Source: CAWCUK01 sp963798775
GTDB taxonomy: Bacteria; Bacteroidota; Ignavibacteria; Ignavibacteriales; Ignavibacteriaceae
Direction of reading: 5' to 3'
Length of the DNA stretch: 64,000 nucleotides
Assembly (NCBI GenBank): GCA_963798775.1
Contig: CAWCUK010000001.1
Coordinates: 558,001-622,000, forward strand
Both the position numbers and the translations under genes were made by a program. The notes beneath the pieces were generated by a model, which saw only the letters and a list, made by a program, of their open reading frames with translations, ran no database searches and was not told the origin of the DNA. Shown piece after piece: positions 1 through 8,059 of the stretch. How positions within the stretch are numbered: the stretch's first letter is position 1; every line of letters begins with the position of its first letter.

Positions 1-110
1 AAAGGATGATAACTATAAATAAATTTTTCATGCAGACACCCCGGTTTTTTAATTACAGTTATTTATTAATAAAAGATAAGAAAAATTATGAAAAAAATTT
101 ATTTTTTTAG
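1..110. other. Left edge, no gene recognised
   Basis: AT-rich sequence downstream of the rlmB stop codon. I see no convincing coding frame, hairpin terminator or repeat in it. Confidence 0.4.
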
Positions 111-835
111 TTACTTTCTCTGGCGCAAAACCTCAAAAAGCAAAACTCCGGCGGCAACCGATACATTTAGTGATTGAATTTTTCCTTTCATTGGAATTTT
201 TACTAAATGGTCGCAATTTTCCGCGGTCAACCTTCTTATTCCTTTTTCTTCGTTTCCTACAACTAACGCGGTTGGTAAATTATAATCTACTTCTGTATAA
301 TCTTTTGCGTTTTCTAATGAAGAGCCGACAATCCAAAATCCTTCTTTTTTAAATCTTTAATAGCTTGTACAAGATTATTTACCTGGCAGACTTTTACATG
401 CTCTGTGGCTCCTGCTGATGTTTTTGCTACAGTTTGATTTATCGGCGCGCTGTTATGTTTTGTGATTATAACACCGTCAACTCCGCAGCATTCGGCTGAT
501 CTTAAAATCGCACCCAAATTATGTGTGTCTTGAATGGAATCTAATAAAAGCAGCAGCGGCTTTTCTGATTTTTTTGAAGAGTGAATTATTTCTTCTAATT
601 GAAAATATTTATGGTCGGATTTAAGGGCGATTACTCCTTGGGCGTTCGGATGTTTTGTGTAAGAATTAAATTTTGCGGCGGGAATTTCATTACACTTTAT
701 ATTTTTCTTTTTCGCGGCCACACGAATCGCGTTTATTATTCCCCCTTTTTGCCCGTAAAGAATATAAATTTGTTCAAGCTCTTCACCGGAATTTATAGCT
801 TCAAGTACAGGTTTGCGGCCGACAATAAAATTCAT
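111..835 (-). CDS. rlmB: TrmH/RlmB-family 23S rRNA 2'-O-methyltransferase, frameshifted
   Basis: SpoU/TrmH (SPOUT) methyltransferase that methylates a guanosine ribose, probably in 23S rRNA. The N-terminal L30e-like substrate-binding region (residues 1-75, with VGRKPVLEAI) is followed by the SPOUT core with motif 1 HNLGAILRSAECCGVDGVI. The uninterrupted frame stops at 314 after 173 residues, but the missing motifs 2 and 3 (VVGNEEKGIRR and IPMKGKIQSLNVSVAAG) are intact in another frame down to a TAA at 111-113. The two frames meet at a run of six A (minus strand) near 345-350. A seventh A would restore a 241-residue protein, the usual family length. So this is a single-base deletion or a sequencing error rather than a decayed gene. 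RlmB versus another TrmH paralogue is not certain. Confidence 0.85.
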
Positions 836-856
836 CGTAAAATAATTTTTCCTTTT

Positions 857-1768
857 TTATGCTTTACTTTTGGCTTGAGTTTTGGATTTTGATTTTCCTT
901 TAATTTCCTTTTTCTCAATCGGCGGCGGAATAAATTTTGGAAGCCGTTCTCTATTTTTTGTGTAATATATAAAACCTAAGGCCCCCACTATCATCATAAT
1001 AACCGAAATTAATTGAGCTTCGGATAACCCGAAAAGTAAACGGGGATTTAATCGAATAAACTCAATAGAAAATCTTTCAAGTCCGGCTAACATCAAATAA
1101 GACATAAAAAGTTTGCCGTCGGCCCAATCTTTTTTTCTCAATTTCCAAAGAACAAAAAAGATAATTACTGCAAGGATAAATTCATAAATAGGAGCCGGAT
1201 GAAGCGGCGTGTTATCGGGAACTCCGTTTGGAAATCTTTTTGCGACTTCCGGGAAATATTTATGAAAATTAAAACTGTTAAACATTTGAGAAGGCGGCAC
1301 TGTTCCATTTGAATAATCAACGCCCCAGGGAAGTGTAGTAGGAATTCCATAATCTCCGTCGCCCGCTAAATGGCAGCCGATTCGTCCGATTCCGTAAGCT
1401 AAAATGAGTGAAGGAGAAGTCGCGTCGGCAATAACAAGGAAAGGGATTTTCTTTCTTTTTACATAAATCCATATAGCGATAATCGCCAGAATTAAGCCGC
1501 CGTAAAAAGTTAAACCGCCTGGAGAAAAAGCCATTCCAATCGGGTCGCGCAGAAAAGCCTCCCAATTTTCAAAAAGTGAAAAAAGTTTGCTTCCTACAAT
1601 TCCGAAAACAATTGCTAATAAAGTAATTTCCGTGGCTAAATTTGGATCGAGTTTTTTGCGTTCAAATTCTTTGGTAAGAATATAACTTGCTACAATAAAC
1701 GCTATTCCCAGCATTAAACCGTAACTATAAACTGTAAAAGGCCCAATTTTAAATAATTCTGGATACAT
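857..1768 (-). CDS. lgt: Prolipoprotein diacylglyceryl transferase
   Basis: Inner-membrane enzyme that transfers diacylglycerol from phosphatidylglycerol to the lipobox cysteine of prolipoproteins. At 303 residues it has about seven membrane segments. It shows the family landmarks SPGGLTFYGGL (near 82-93), GRIGCHLAGDGDYG (near 127-140) and the HPAPIYEF segment (near 190), which matches the RPTxLYE motif. The C-terminus ends in a basic Lys-rich cytoplasmic tail. It lies 21 bp upstream of rlmB and 11 bp downstream of the next gene, so it is probably in one operon with hisS. The many predicted lipoproteins in this window (NosZ, NirK, NosL) would be its substrates. Confidence 0.93.
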   Translation of the reverse strand: MYPELFKIGPFTVYSYGLMLGIAFIVASYILTKEFERKKLDPNLATEITLLAIVFGIVGSKLFSLFENWEAFLRDPIGMAFSPGGLTFYGGLILAIIAIWIYVKRKKIPFLVIADATSPSLILAYGIGRIGCHLAGDGDYGIPTTLPWGVDYSNGTVPPSQMFNSFNFHKYFPEVAKRFPNGVPDNTPLHPAPIYEFILAVIIFFVLWKLRKKDWADGKLFMSYLMLAGLERFSIEFIRLNPRLLFGLSEAQLISVIMMIVGALGFIYYTKNRERLPKFIPPPIEKKEIKGKSKSKTQAKSKA

Positions 1769-1779
1769 TAAATAATTTC

Positions 1780-2286
1780 CTATTGAAATGTAAATTTTTC
1801 TTCCGCAACTTCGAACAAACAGAATTTTCCGTTTTGTTTATCCTCCGGGATAAGTTCCTCAACCAAAGAGATTTTTTTCTTAAAAATATTAATGTCGAAA
1901 ATCGCGCTGTTTGTACTACCGTCCTGCTTAATAATGTTTACAGTATGTTTACCGTAAAGTTCTTCAAAAAAAGATTCGCATTCTGCGGGCCCGGCGGAAT
2001 TTAAATAGTTGTTGCTTGTTTTTAAGCCGAGAATATTTACATCTATTTCTTTCTTTTTCTTTCTTGCTTCAACGGTAAGATTATAATTTAAAACCGAAAA
2101 AAGTTTTACCGTCTGAACAGAAATACAATACTGCTGTTTCTTTTGTCCATGATTATAATGAAAGTAAATTTTACAAATAAATTCCGCCCCATCTTTAATA
2201 TTCGGCGGTTCATTCTCTTTCAGCTTTCTTAAATTTTTCTTTCGAGTCTTTGGAATCTTTGCTACATCCGGTTTTTTAAGAGGCAT
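1780..2286 (-). CDS. Protein of unknown function downstream of hisS
   Basis: 168 residues, not recognised. The N-terminus is very basic (Lys/Arg-rich in residues 1-25). The rest is a mixed alpha/beta sequence with no signal peptide, membrane segment or cysteine motif. The start codon directly follows the hisS stop (2287), and a GAGGGA ribosome binding site lies inside the hisS 3' end, so translation is almost certainly coupled. The tight hisS-orf-lgt-rlmB arrangement suggests a cytoplasmic housekeeping role, but no function can be assigned. Confidence 0.75.
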   Translation of the reverse strand: MPLKKPDVAKIPKTRKKNLRKLKENEPPNIKDGAEFICKIYFHYNHGQKKQQYCISVQTVKLFSVLNYNLTVEARKKKKEIDVNILGLKTSNNYLNSAGPAECESFFEELYGKHTVNIIKQDGSTNSAIFDINIFKKKISLVEELIPEDKQNGKFCLFEVAEEKFTFQ

Positions 2287-3546
2287 TTATTCCCTCACTA
2301 ATTGAGATAAAGAATCTATTTTATCGGCGGAAATTAATTGCTGCTCTCCGTTTTCCATATTCTTTAGATTCAATTTTCCTTCTTTAAGTTCATCGCCGCC
2401 GACAAATAAAACATATCTAGAATTTAATTTATTTGCTTCGCGCATTTGTGCTTTTATACTTCTATCCAAATAATCAAATTCAACTTTTAAATTATTTCGC
2501 CTTAAATGTAAGGCAAATTCAGAAACTTTAGAAGCCAAATCTTTATCAATTCTTACAATGTAAACATCAATTTTTTCTTGCGGAAGATTTAGAACATTTT
2601 CATTCTGGCAGGCAAGTAAAATTCTTTCGATTCCGGCCGCAAAACCAACACCGGGAGTAGGAGTTCCTCCCAACTGTTCTATTAATAAATCATATCTTCC
2701 GCCGCCGCAAAGCGCGCTTTGGGAACCCACTTTTCCGCTTACTATTTCGAATGTAGTTTTTGTGTAATAATCTAATCCGCGGACAAGTTTTTTATCAACT
2801 TCGTAAGGAATTCGGGCTTTATTTAATAATTCTTTTACTGTATCAAAATCGTTTTTACTTTCCTCATCGATATAATCTAAAAGCAGCGGCGCGTCTTTAA
2901 TAATTTCCTGGTCAGTTTCAATTTTGCTGTCGAATATTCTTAAAATATTTGTATCGAATCTTTTTCTGCTGTCTTCGGAAAGATTTTCTTTTTTATCTTG
3001 AAGAAATTCGCGCAGAAGTTGTTTATAATTTTCTCTTGATTCCGGAACTCCGAGTGAATTAATCTTTACAGTTAAATCTTTTAGTCCAAGCTGTTTTAAA
3101 ATATCGTAAGCAATTTCAATCATTTCCGCGTCGAGTAACGGTGAAGAACTTCCCAAAGCTTCGGCGCCGAATTGATGAAACTGCCTCTGCCTTCCCGCCT
3201 GCGGGCGTTCCTGCCGGAACATAGGAGAAATATAATAAAGTTTATTTAATGATTGCTGTTTCCCGAGCGAATGTTCAATAAACGCGCGAACAACAGAAGC
3301 TGTCATTTCAGGCTTTAAAGTTAAGCTTGTTTCGCTTCTGTCATTGAAGCTGTACATCTCTTTTCCTACAATATCGGTTTCTTCGCCTATACCGCGCGCA
3401 AAAAGAGCTGTTTCTTCAAAAATCGGAGTTCTTATTTCTTTATAATTAAAATTGGAAAATATATTTTCTACTATATTTTCTAAATGTTTCCAGGCGGCAA
3501 TTTCGGATGGAAGAATATCTTTGGTTCCGGTTATAGCTTTGATCAT
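2287..3546 (-). CDS. hisS: Histidyl-tRNA synthetase
   Basis: Class II aminoacyl-tRNA synthetase that charges tRNA-His. Its 419 residues match the bacterial HisRS size. It begins with the characteristic ITGTKDILPSE segment. Class II motif 2 lies around MFRQERPQAGRQRQFHQFG (near 110-128). The HisRS-specific histidine-binding segments RGLDYYTKTTFEIVSG (near 260) and GGGRYDLLIEQLGG (near 283) are present, followed by the C-terminal anticodon-binding domain from about residue 325. First gene of a likely operon with the unknown gene, lgt and rlmB. Nothing unusual. Confidence 0.97.
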   Translation of the reverse strand: MIKAITGTKDILPSEIAAWKHLENIVENIFSNFNYKEIRTPIFEETALFARGIGEETDIVGKEMYSFNDRSETSLTLKPEMTASVVRAFIEHSLGKQQSLNKLYYISPMFRQERPQAGRQRQFHQFGAEALGSSSPLLDAEMIEIAYDILKQLGLKDLTVKINSLGVPESRENYKQLLREFLQDKKENLSEDSRKRFDTNILRIFDSKIETDQEIIKDAPLLLDYIDEESKNDFDTVKELLNKARIPYEVDKKLVRGLDYYTKTTFEIVSGKVGSQSALCGGGRYDLLIEQLGGTPTPGVGFAAGIERILLACQNENVLNLPQEKIDVYIVRIDKDLASKVSEFALHLRRNNLKVEFDYLDRSIKAQMREANKLNSRYVLFVGGDELKEGKLNLKNMENGEQQLISADKIDSLSQLVRE

Positions 3547-3588
3547 AGTTCAATTATCTTCTGGAAGTGAATATGGATGATAAATAAA

Positions 3589-3606
3589 TTCCGGTAAATA
3601 CCGGAA
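3589..3606. terminator. Hairpin between ptsN and hisS
   Basis: Perfect 7-bp inverted repeat TTCCGGT-AAAT-ACCGGAA in the ptsN-hisS gap. On the minus strand it is followed by a T-rich stretch (TTTATTTATC), so it could terminate ptsN transcription. A second short hairpin GGGAA-N5-TTCCC lies at 3616-3630. Confidence 0.5.
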
Positions 3607-3646
3607 AGAATAACTGGGAACTTACTTCCCTTATTTATTTGCGGTT

Positions 3647-4120
3647 TTAAACTTCGAAGTAGTTTTCTTCTTCTTCTTTAAATAACTTTATTATTTCTTC
3701 CGTATCAGCCGCTTCAATTAAATTTTTCCTGAAATCATCTTTGTTCATCATCCGGGAAATTCGGCTCAGTAATTTTATGTGTGTGCTTACTAAATTGTCT
3801 TTTCCGACTAATAAAAAAACAAGGTGAACAGGCTGCCCGTCCAATGATTGATATTCAATCGGATTTTTTGTTTTTCCGAATGCTGCTAATATTTCATTTA
3901 CGGCATTAGTTTTACCGTGAGGAATGGCGAATCCTTTTCCCACTCCGGTAGACATTATTTTTTCTCTTTCTAAAACAGATTCTCTTACTTTTTCCAGGTC
4001 TGAAACTCTTTTATCGTTTTTAAAAAGATCAATTAGTTCATTAATAACGTCTTCTTTGCTTGAGCCTTTTAAATCGGCAATTACAAATTTATCGGATAAT
4101 AATTCGAATACTTTCATCAA
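3647..4120 (-). CDS. ptsN: PTS IIA-like nitrogen-regulatory protein (EIIA-Ntr)
   Basis: 157-residue PTS EIIA type-2 domain protein that receives a phosphoryl group from NPr rather than transporting sugar, and acts as a regulatory switch in the cytoplasm. The phosphorylatable histidine is H68 in GKGFAIPHGK, and the LDGQPVHLVFLLVG core strand segment follows. No PTS permease domain is attached and no sugar gene is near, which fits the regulatory form. It stands alone between two hairpins (3589-3630) and the lipoprotein gene upstream. Confidence 0.85.
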   Translation of the reverse strand: MMKVFELLSDKFVIADLKGSSKEDVINELIDLFKNDKRVSDLEKVRESVLEREKIMSTGVGKGFAIPHGKTNAVNEILAAFGKTKNPIEYQSLDGQPVHLVFLLVGKDNLVSTHIKLLSRISRMMNKDDFRKNLIEAADTEEIIKLFKEEEENYFEV

Positions 4121-4315
4121 AAACCGCCAGAATATCTTAAATTTTACATAATTATTTTAAAAAAGCATTCTAATTTAATAATCACCCGCCTACTAATCAA
4201 TTTAATACGGAGCTTATTTTTACTATTTTGTTTTTTGTGATGGAAGTTTGAAATGTCCACTTTTTATTTTTATTGCTCTAGTCACTCGCCACCTAACTCA
4301 AAAAATGTCATTTTT

Positions 4316-4386
4316 TAATTTAATTTTAAAAGAAGGGGTTCTTAATATTTTCATCTGTCCCACTTTATCTACTTATGCCCCGCCTA
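4316..4386 (-). repeat. Degenerate copy of the leader found at 5765-5833
   Basis: On the minus strand, this stretch aligns by eye over about 65 bases with the leader of the lipoprotein gene at 5757. Both start GCGGGGC and both contain TTAAGAACC at the same place. The following bases (ATGACATTTTTTGAG, then a stop) do not encode a protein. It may be a relic of a duplicated gene start or a shared promoter/leader element serving ptsN. Confidence 0.4.
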
Positions 4387-4413
4387 TAAATAAGGTTATA
4401 ACTTATATTACTT

Positions 4414-5757
4414 CTAATTTTTAATTCCTATTAATATTTTGGCTTTTGTATAATCGGCATTTCTTCCAACTATGAAAACTTTATCACTGGTAGCAAAAAC
4501 CCCTTCAGCTGTTCCGGCACCTTTTGTAAAGAGCTCATTATAAAATTTCCAGTCTTGCCCGTTAAAATGATATACAGCGTTAAAAGCTCCTACTGCAAAA
4601 ATATTATTGGCCCCTGTTCCTCTTATTTTATATATAACTCCTCTGTCAATATTATCTACTGCGATCACCCATTTATTTTGCTCTTTTATAAATATTTTTT
4701 TCCCCCCAAGATAGATCTGTTTTTTGTTAATGGGATATATTGTATATAAAGGATGCTGATAAGAAGGCAAATATTTTATAATGTCAAAACTAATTCCGTT
4801 GTAATTGGCTATAATTATATCCTCTACTTCGGCTGTAAACCAAATATTATCCGCCGAAGTGCCGTTTATATCAGTTATCCAGATGCCAAAGTCATATATT
4901 ACTTCCGCCTTCTCCCCATCCCAATGAATTATTTTTCCCCACTGATTTCCCAAATACAAGTTACTGCTGCTTGTACCCCAAACGCTTGTGTAAGGTAAGT
5001 TGTCGTTTAATACTGTATCGAGCGGTATTGATTGATTATTAACACCTTTCGCATCTATCCGTATCCATTCACTTCCGTTATAATGGAAGACTCCTCCTCC
5101 AACTGTCCAGATATCACTATCTGAAAAACCGTATATCGCTGCTTGTCCTCCATTTTTTTTATCCGGTTTCCATTCTGTTCCGTCCCATTTTATTATTCCG
5201 TATGGTACTCCGTCAATTGTAAAAGTCCCAACTGCCCATACATTATTATCATCGGTTCCCCATACATCCTTAAGATAACTTCCATTATCTCCTATCGTAA
5301 ATTCTTCCCATGTGTAATCGTGGCTGGTCGGGGCTAATGTTTTTGCGGTTACAAAATTGCTCGTATCTTTTGCGTTTCCGGTGCTGTCTTCGCTTATCGC
5401 AAAGTAGGTGTATGCCGTATCGAGCAGAAGCCCGGCGCCGTTATCATCATCTATAATTGTTGTATCGGCTGTTGTTCCGTGAAGTTCTGTTACTAAGCTC
5501 TTTGTGCTGTTTAATTCCCTAAATAATCTTATGGTTTTAGTCTCGGGTTTATAAAGCGAGGCTCTTAAATCTATTGAGATACTTCTGTGGGTAACACTTT
5601 CAATATTGAGATTAAGCGTATCTTTCGGTAAAACCGGTGTTTCCGGTGGAACTACCGGGTTATCTTTTTTACAGCCCGCTATTGTTATTAATAAACTTAG
5701 CGCGGCTATGGCCGTTATAAGTAAAAATATTTTACGGCTGCTTTTTATCGCTCTCAT
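4414..5757 (-). CDS. Lipoprotein with propeller-like repeats
   Basis: About 447 residues from the ATG at 5757, which has an AGAGGG ribosome binding site; a longer in-frame start at 5814 has none. The N-terminus is a lipoprotein signal ending LLITIAGC (Cys 29). A Pro-rich linker and a fibronectin-III-like region (about residues 45-150) follow. The C-terminal two thirds are repeats of the kind NVWAVG...IKWDGTEW, IWTVGGGVFHYNGSEW and IFAVGAFNAVYHFNGQDW, spaced 40-50 residues, typical of a beta-propeller. It is predicted to sit on the envelope. No enzymatic residues are evident and no precise function is assigned. Confidence 0.75.
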   Translation of the reverse strand: MRAIKSSRKIFLLITAIAALSLLITIAGCKKDNPVVPPETPVLPKDTLNLNIESVTHRSISIDLRASLYKPETKTIRLFRELNSTKSLVTELHGTTADTTIIDDDNGAGLLLDTAYTYFAISEDSTGNAKDTSNFVTAKTLAPTSHDYTWEEFTIGDNGSYLKDVWGTDDNNVWAVGTFTIDGVPYGIIKWDGTEWKPDKKNGGQAAIYGFSDSDIWTVGGGVFHYNGSEWIRIDAKGVNNQSIPLDTVLNDNLPYTSVWGTSSSNLYLGNQWGKIIHWDGEKAEVIYDFGIWITDINGTSADNIWFTAEVEDIIIANYNGISFDIIKYLPSYQHPLYTIYPINKKQIYLGGKKIFIKEQNKWVIAVDNIDRGVIYKIRGTGANNIFAVGAFNAVYHFNGQDWKFYNELFTKGAGTAEGVFATSDKVFIVGRNADYTKAKILIGIKN

Positions 5758-6203
5758 AAACCCTCTAAATTTTAATTTGAAAGAAAGGTTCTTAAAATAT
5801 TCGTAGTATCCCATTTTAATTTATAGCCCCGCTTTCCGCGTATATTTTTAAATATTTAAAGCTGATCAATCAACTAAATTGTCTCAAACTTCATTTTAAA
5901 TATTAGTTCTAAAAAGATTTTATCCTAAAAAAGAAAAGCTCAATGTATTTCCACCCAATCTCATCTTAAAGAATAGCTTAACAAATACAAAAGACAATTT
6001 CGCGTAACTCTTTGTTAAAGTCGATTAAAATTTTCCGCAAATTAAAACTTGCACAGTCATCAATTTAATAAATTGACAATGTTCTTCCCAATGACCCAAT
6101 GACAATGAAAATGACCATAAATGACATTCATGTCATTACACACGTTCGGGCATCGTTTTCATCGTCATAATTTTAGATACCAAAAATTACGCTCGAAAAT
6201 AGA
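5758..6203. other. 446-bp intergenic region
   Basis: Holds the leader of the lipoprotein gene (TTAAGAACC about 28 bases before its start) and a cluster of AATGAC boxes ending in a perfect palindrome (6090-6137). The stretch 5840-6085 is AT-rich and shows no coding frame, hairpin or repeat that I can support. Confidence 0.5.
6090..6137. repeat. AATGAC box cluster with 18-bp palindrome
   Basis: AATGAC occurs four times in direct orientation, starting at 6090, 6098, 6110 and 6120. The last copy is half of the perfect palindrome AATGACAT-TC-ATGTCATT (6120-6137). A clustered, oriented hexamer ending in a dyad is typical of a regulator-binding region, though no partner protein can be named. Confidence 0.5.
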
Positions 6204-6234
6204 AAAAGCCACTTCGTTTTTTGAAGCGGCTTTC
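6204..6234 (-). terminator. Rho-independent terminator of the T9SS gene
   Basis: Inverted repeat AAAGCC-a-CTTC / GAAG-c-GGCTTT about 24 bases beyond the stop codon of the gene at 6258-7917, with A/T runs on both sides, so it could work in both directions. Confidence 0.75.
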
Positions 6235-6257
6235 TTTGAACTAATTTTTACTGCTTT

Positions 6258-7917
6258 TTACTTAAGTAAAATCATTGTCTTTGTTAGCAAATTATTTCCT
6301 GCCCTAAGAGTGTATATATAAATTCCGCTCGGCAATTCACTTCCGTTAAATTTTACTATATAAGTTCCAGCCGTTTTTTCTTCATTTACCAAAGAGGCAA
6401 CTTCCTTTCCGAGAACATCATATACTTTTAAGGAAACAAAATCTCTTCCTTTAACTGTATAACTAATTACTGTACTTGGATTGAAAGGATTTGGATAATT
6501 TTGTTCTAAGCTAAAAAATTGCGGCGCCTTAATTTCCGCTTCTACAACTTTTGAAATTTTATAATTTCCGTCATAATCAATTTGTTTTAACCTATATTTA
6601 TATTTTCCGGGAGCTAAATTTTTATCTTCATATTTATAAGCGATTGGTGAGGTAGAATTTCCGGCTCCTTTTAAAAATTCAATCTTCTTCCATTCTTCAT
6701 CTTTTGCTTTTGCACGCTGAATTTGAAATCCATGGTTGTTTATTTCAGTTGCGGTACTCCAATTAAGAATCACTTTACTATTTTCTACCGAGGAAGTAAA
6801 TGAAGTTAGTTCAACCGGAACCGGGTTAGAGCTATCAGTTGAAGCAAGTACCCATTCGCCAAATTCAGTTGCGTTATTAGCTATAATGTTCCCGTTGGAA
6901 ATAGAATAATTACTGTAAATTTCCCAATCCGCGCCGGAGATTTTTCGACTTAGAATTCTTAAATTATTTATATCTGAAATTCCCGAAAGATTTGAGGCAT
7001 CAAAAGTAATATTGGCATCATAACTATCAAGTGTGGTTCCAATTTGCCAATAATAAGTAGAACTAAAATGATTAATACCTACAGGCAGGTTACCGATCGG
7101 GATCATCTTCAATATAATTAACGTAAATAACTTTCTGGTCGTTTAATTCTCCTCCTCCCGAATATGAGGCAAAATCTAAATTCAAATGTTGGTCCGGAAA
7201 ATCTACGATTGTACTGCTTATTCTACTTACATTTTTAGGAGCGCCCGAAGAATTTATTGTATAAAAACTAATATTTTCCAGATGATGCGCGGGTTCGAAA
7301 GATACATCAAAATCATACTTGCTTACACCGAAACAATAATTTTGAACAACCGGCGAAATTGATGAGAAATTTATTTTAACCTGGCCTCTGCCTGATGGAT
7401 CCAGTTCATTTTCCCAAGCGTCATCACTAACATTCGCGTCAATAGTTCCCCATGATGAACCGGTAATCGGACTTCCATCGCCAAACGGCGGCGGATAAGG
7501 AATTGTTGTGGTTATTCTACAATTAGTTAATCTAAATTTTAAAATCCCGTTATCATAAATTTCCATTGTTCCCCCAACATAGTGGCGCAAATCTCCTTGT
7601 TCTCCGGCTGTAAATGGATTGCCGTTTGGGTCGACTGTGTTAATATGCTGAAACGCTGCCAATGAAAAATTATCTGAAGTCATGGTTATTCCGTTAGTAC
7701 CATTTAATATTGCCATATTTTCGGAAGTACAAATTGACGATGAACCGGCGGCCCAATAAAAATTTGTAAACGCAAAAATATTCTGGCTGCCGTCGTAAAA
7801 CATGAAAGGGCCGCAGCCGGTTGCCTCTTGATTTGTTACATGAAATGATATCGGAATCTGCGGATATAAAACTTCAGCAGATAAAAAGATTAAAATAGGT
7901 AGTAAATAATTTTTCAT
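6258..7917 (-). CDS. Secreted T9SS cargo protein, frameshifted
   Basis: Two overlapping frames together make one secreted protein of about 552 residues. The upstream part (7090-7917) has a Sec signal peptide (MKNYLLPILIFLSAEVLYPQ) and ends ...NYIEDDPDR. The downstream part begins in the other frame inside the same codons and reads PIGNLPVGINHF... Removing one C from the CCC near 7098-7100 fuses them as EDDPIGNLPVG. The total span is one base over a multiple of three, as expected for a single inserted base. The C-terminal 190 residues hold a fibronectin-like module (PVELTSFTSSVENSKVIL) and a T9SS type A sorting domain with EQNYPNPFNPSTVISY and the final SGIYIYTLR...KTMILLK strand. The cargo region (about 25-340) matches no family I know. 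Confidence 0.7.
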
Positions 7918-8059
7918 TGCGACTCCTAAATAATTGATAGGTTCTTAATTTACAATGCCGGTTTGAAATTTCAAATATTTTTATTGTAACAAATGAAAAA
8001 TTTTCTAAAGTTATAGTAAAAATTCTATCCGGGTTTTTGCCGAAATTTCACCAAACAAC

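Noticed and set aside
82..172. Plus-strand short frame starting ATGAAAAAAATT
   Set aside because: It is antisense to rlmB and consists largely of AT-rich codons.
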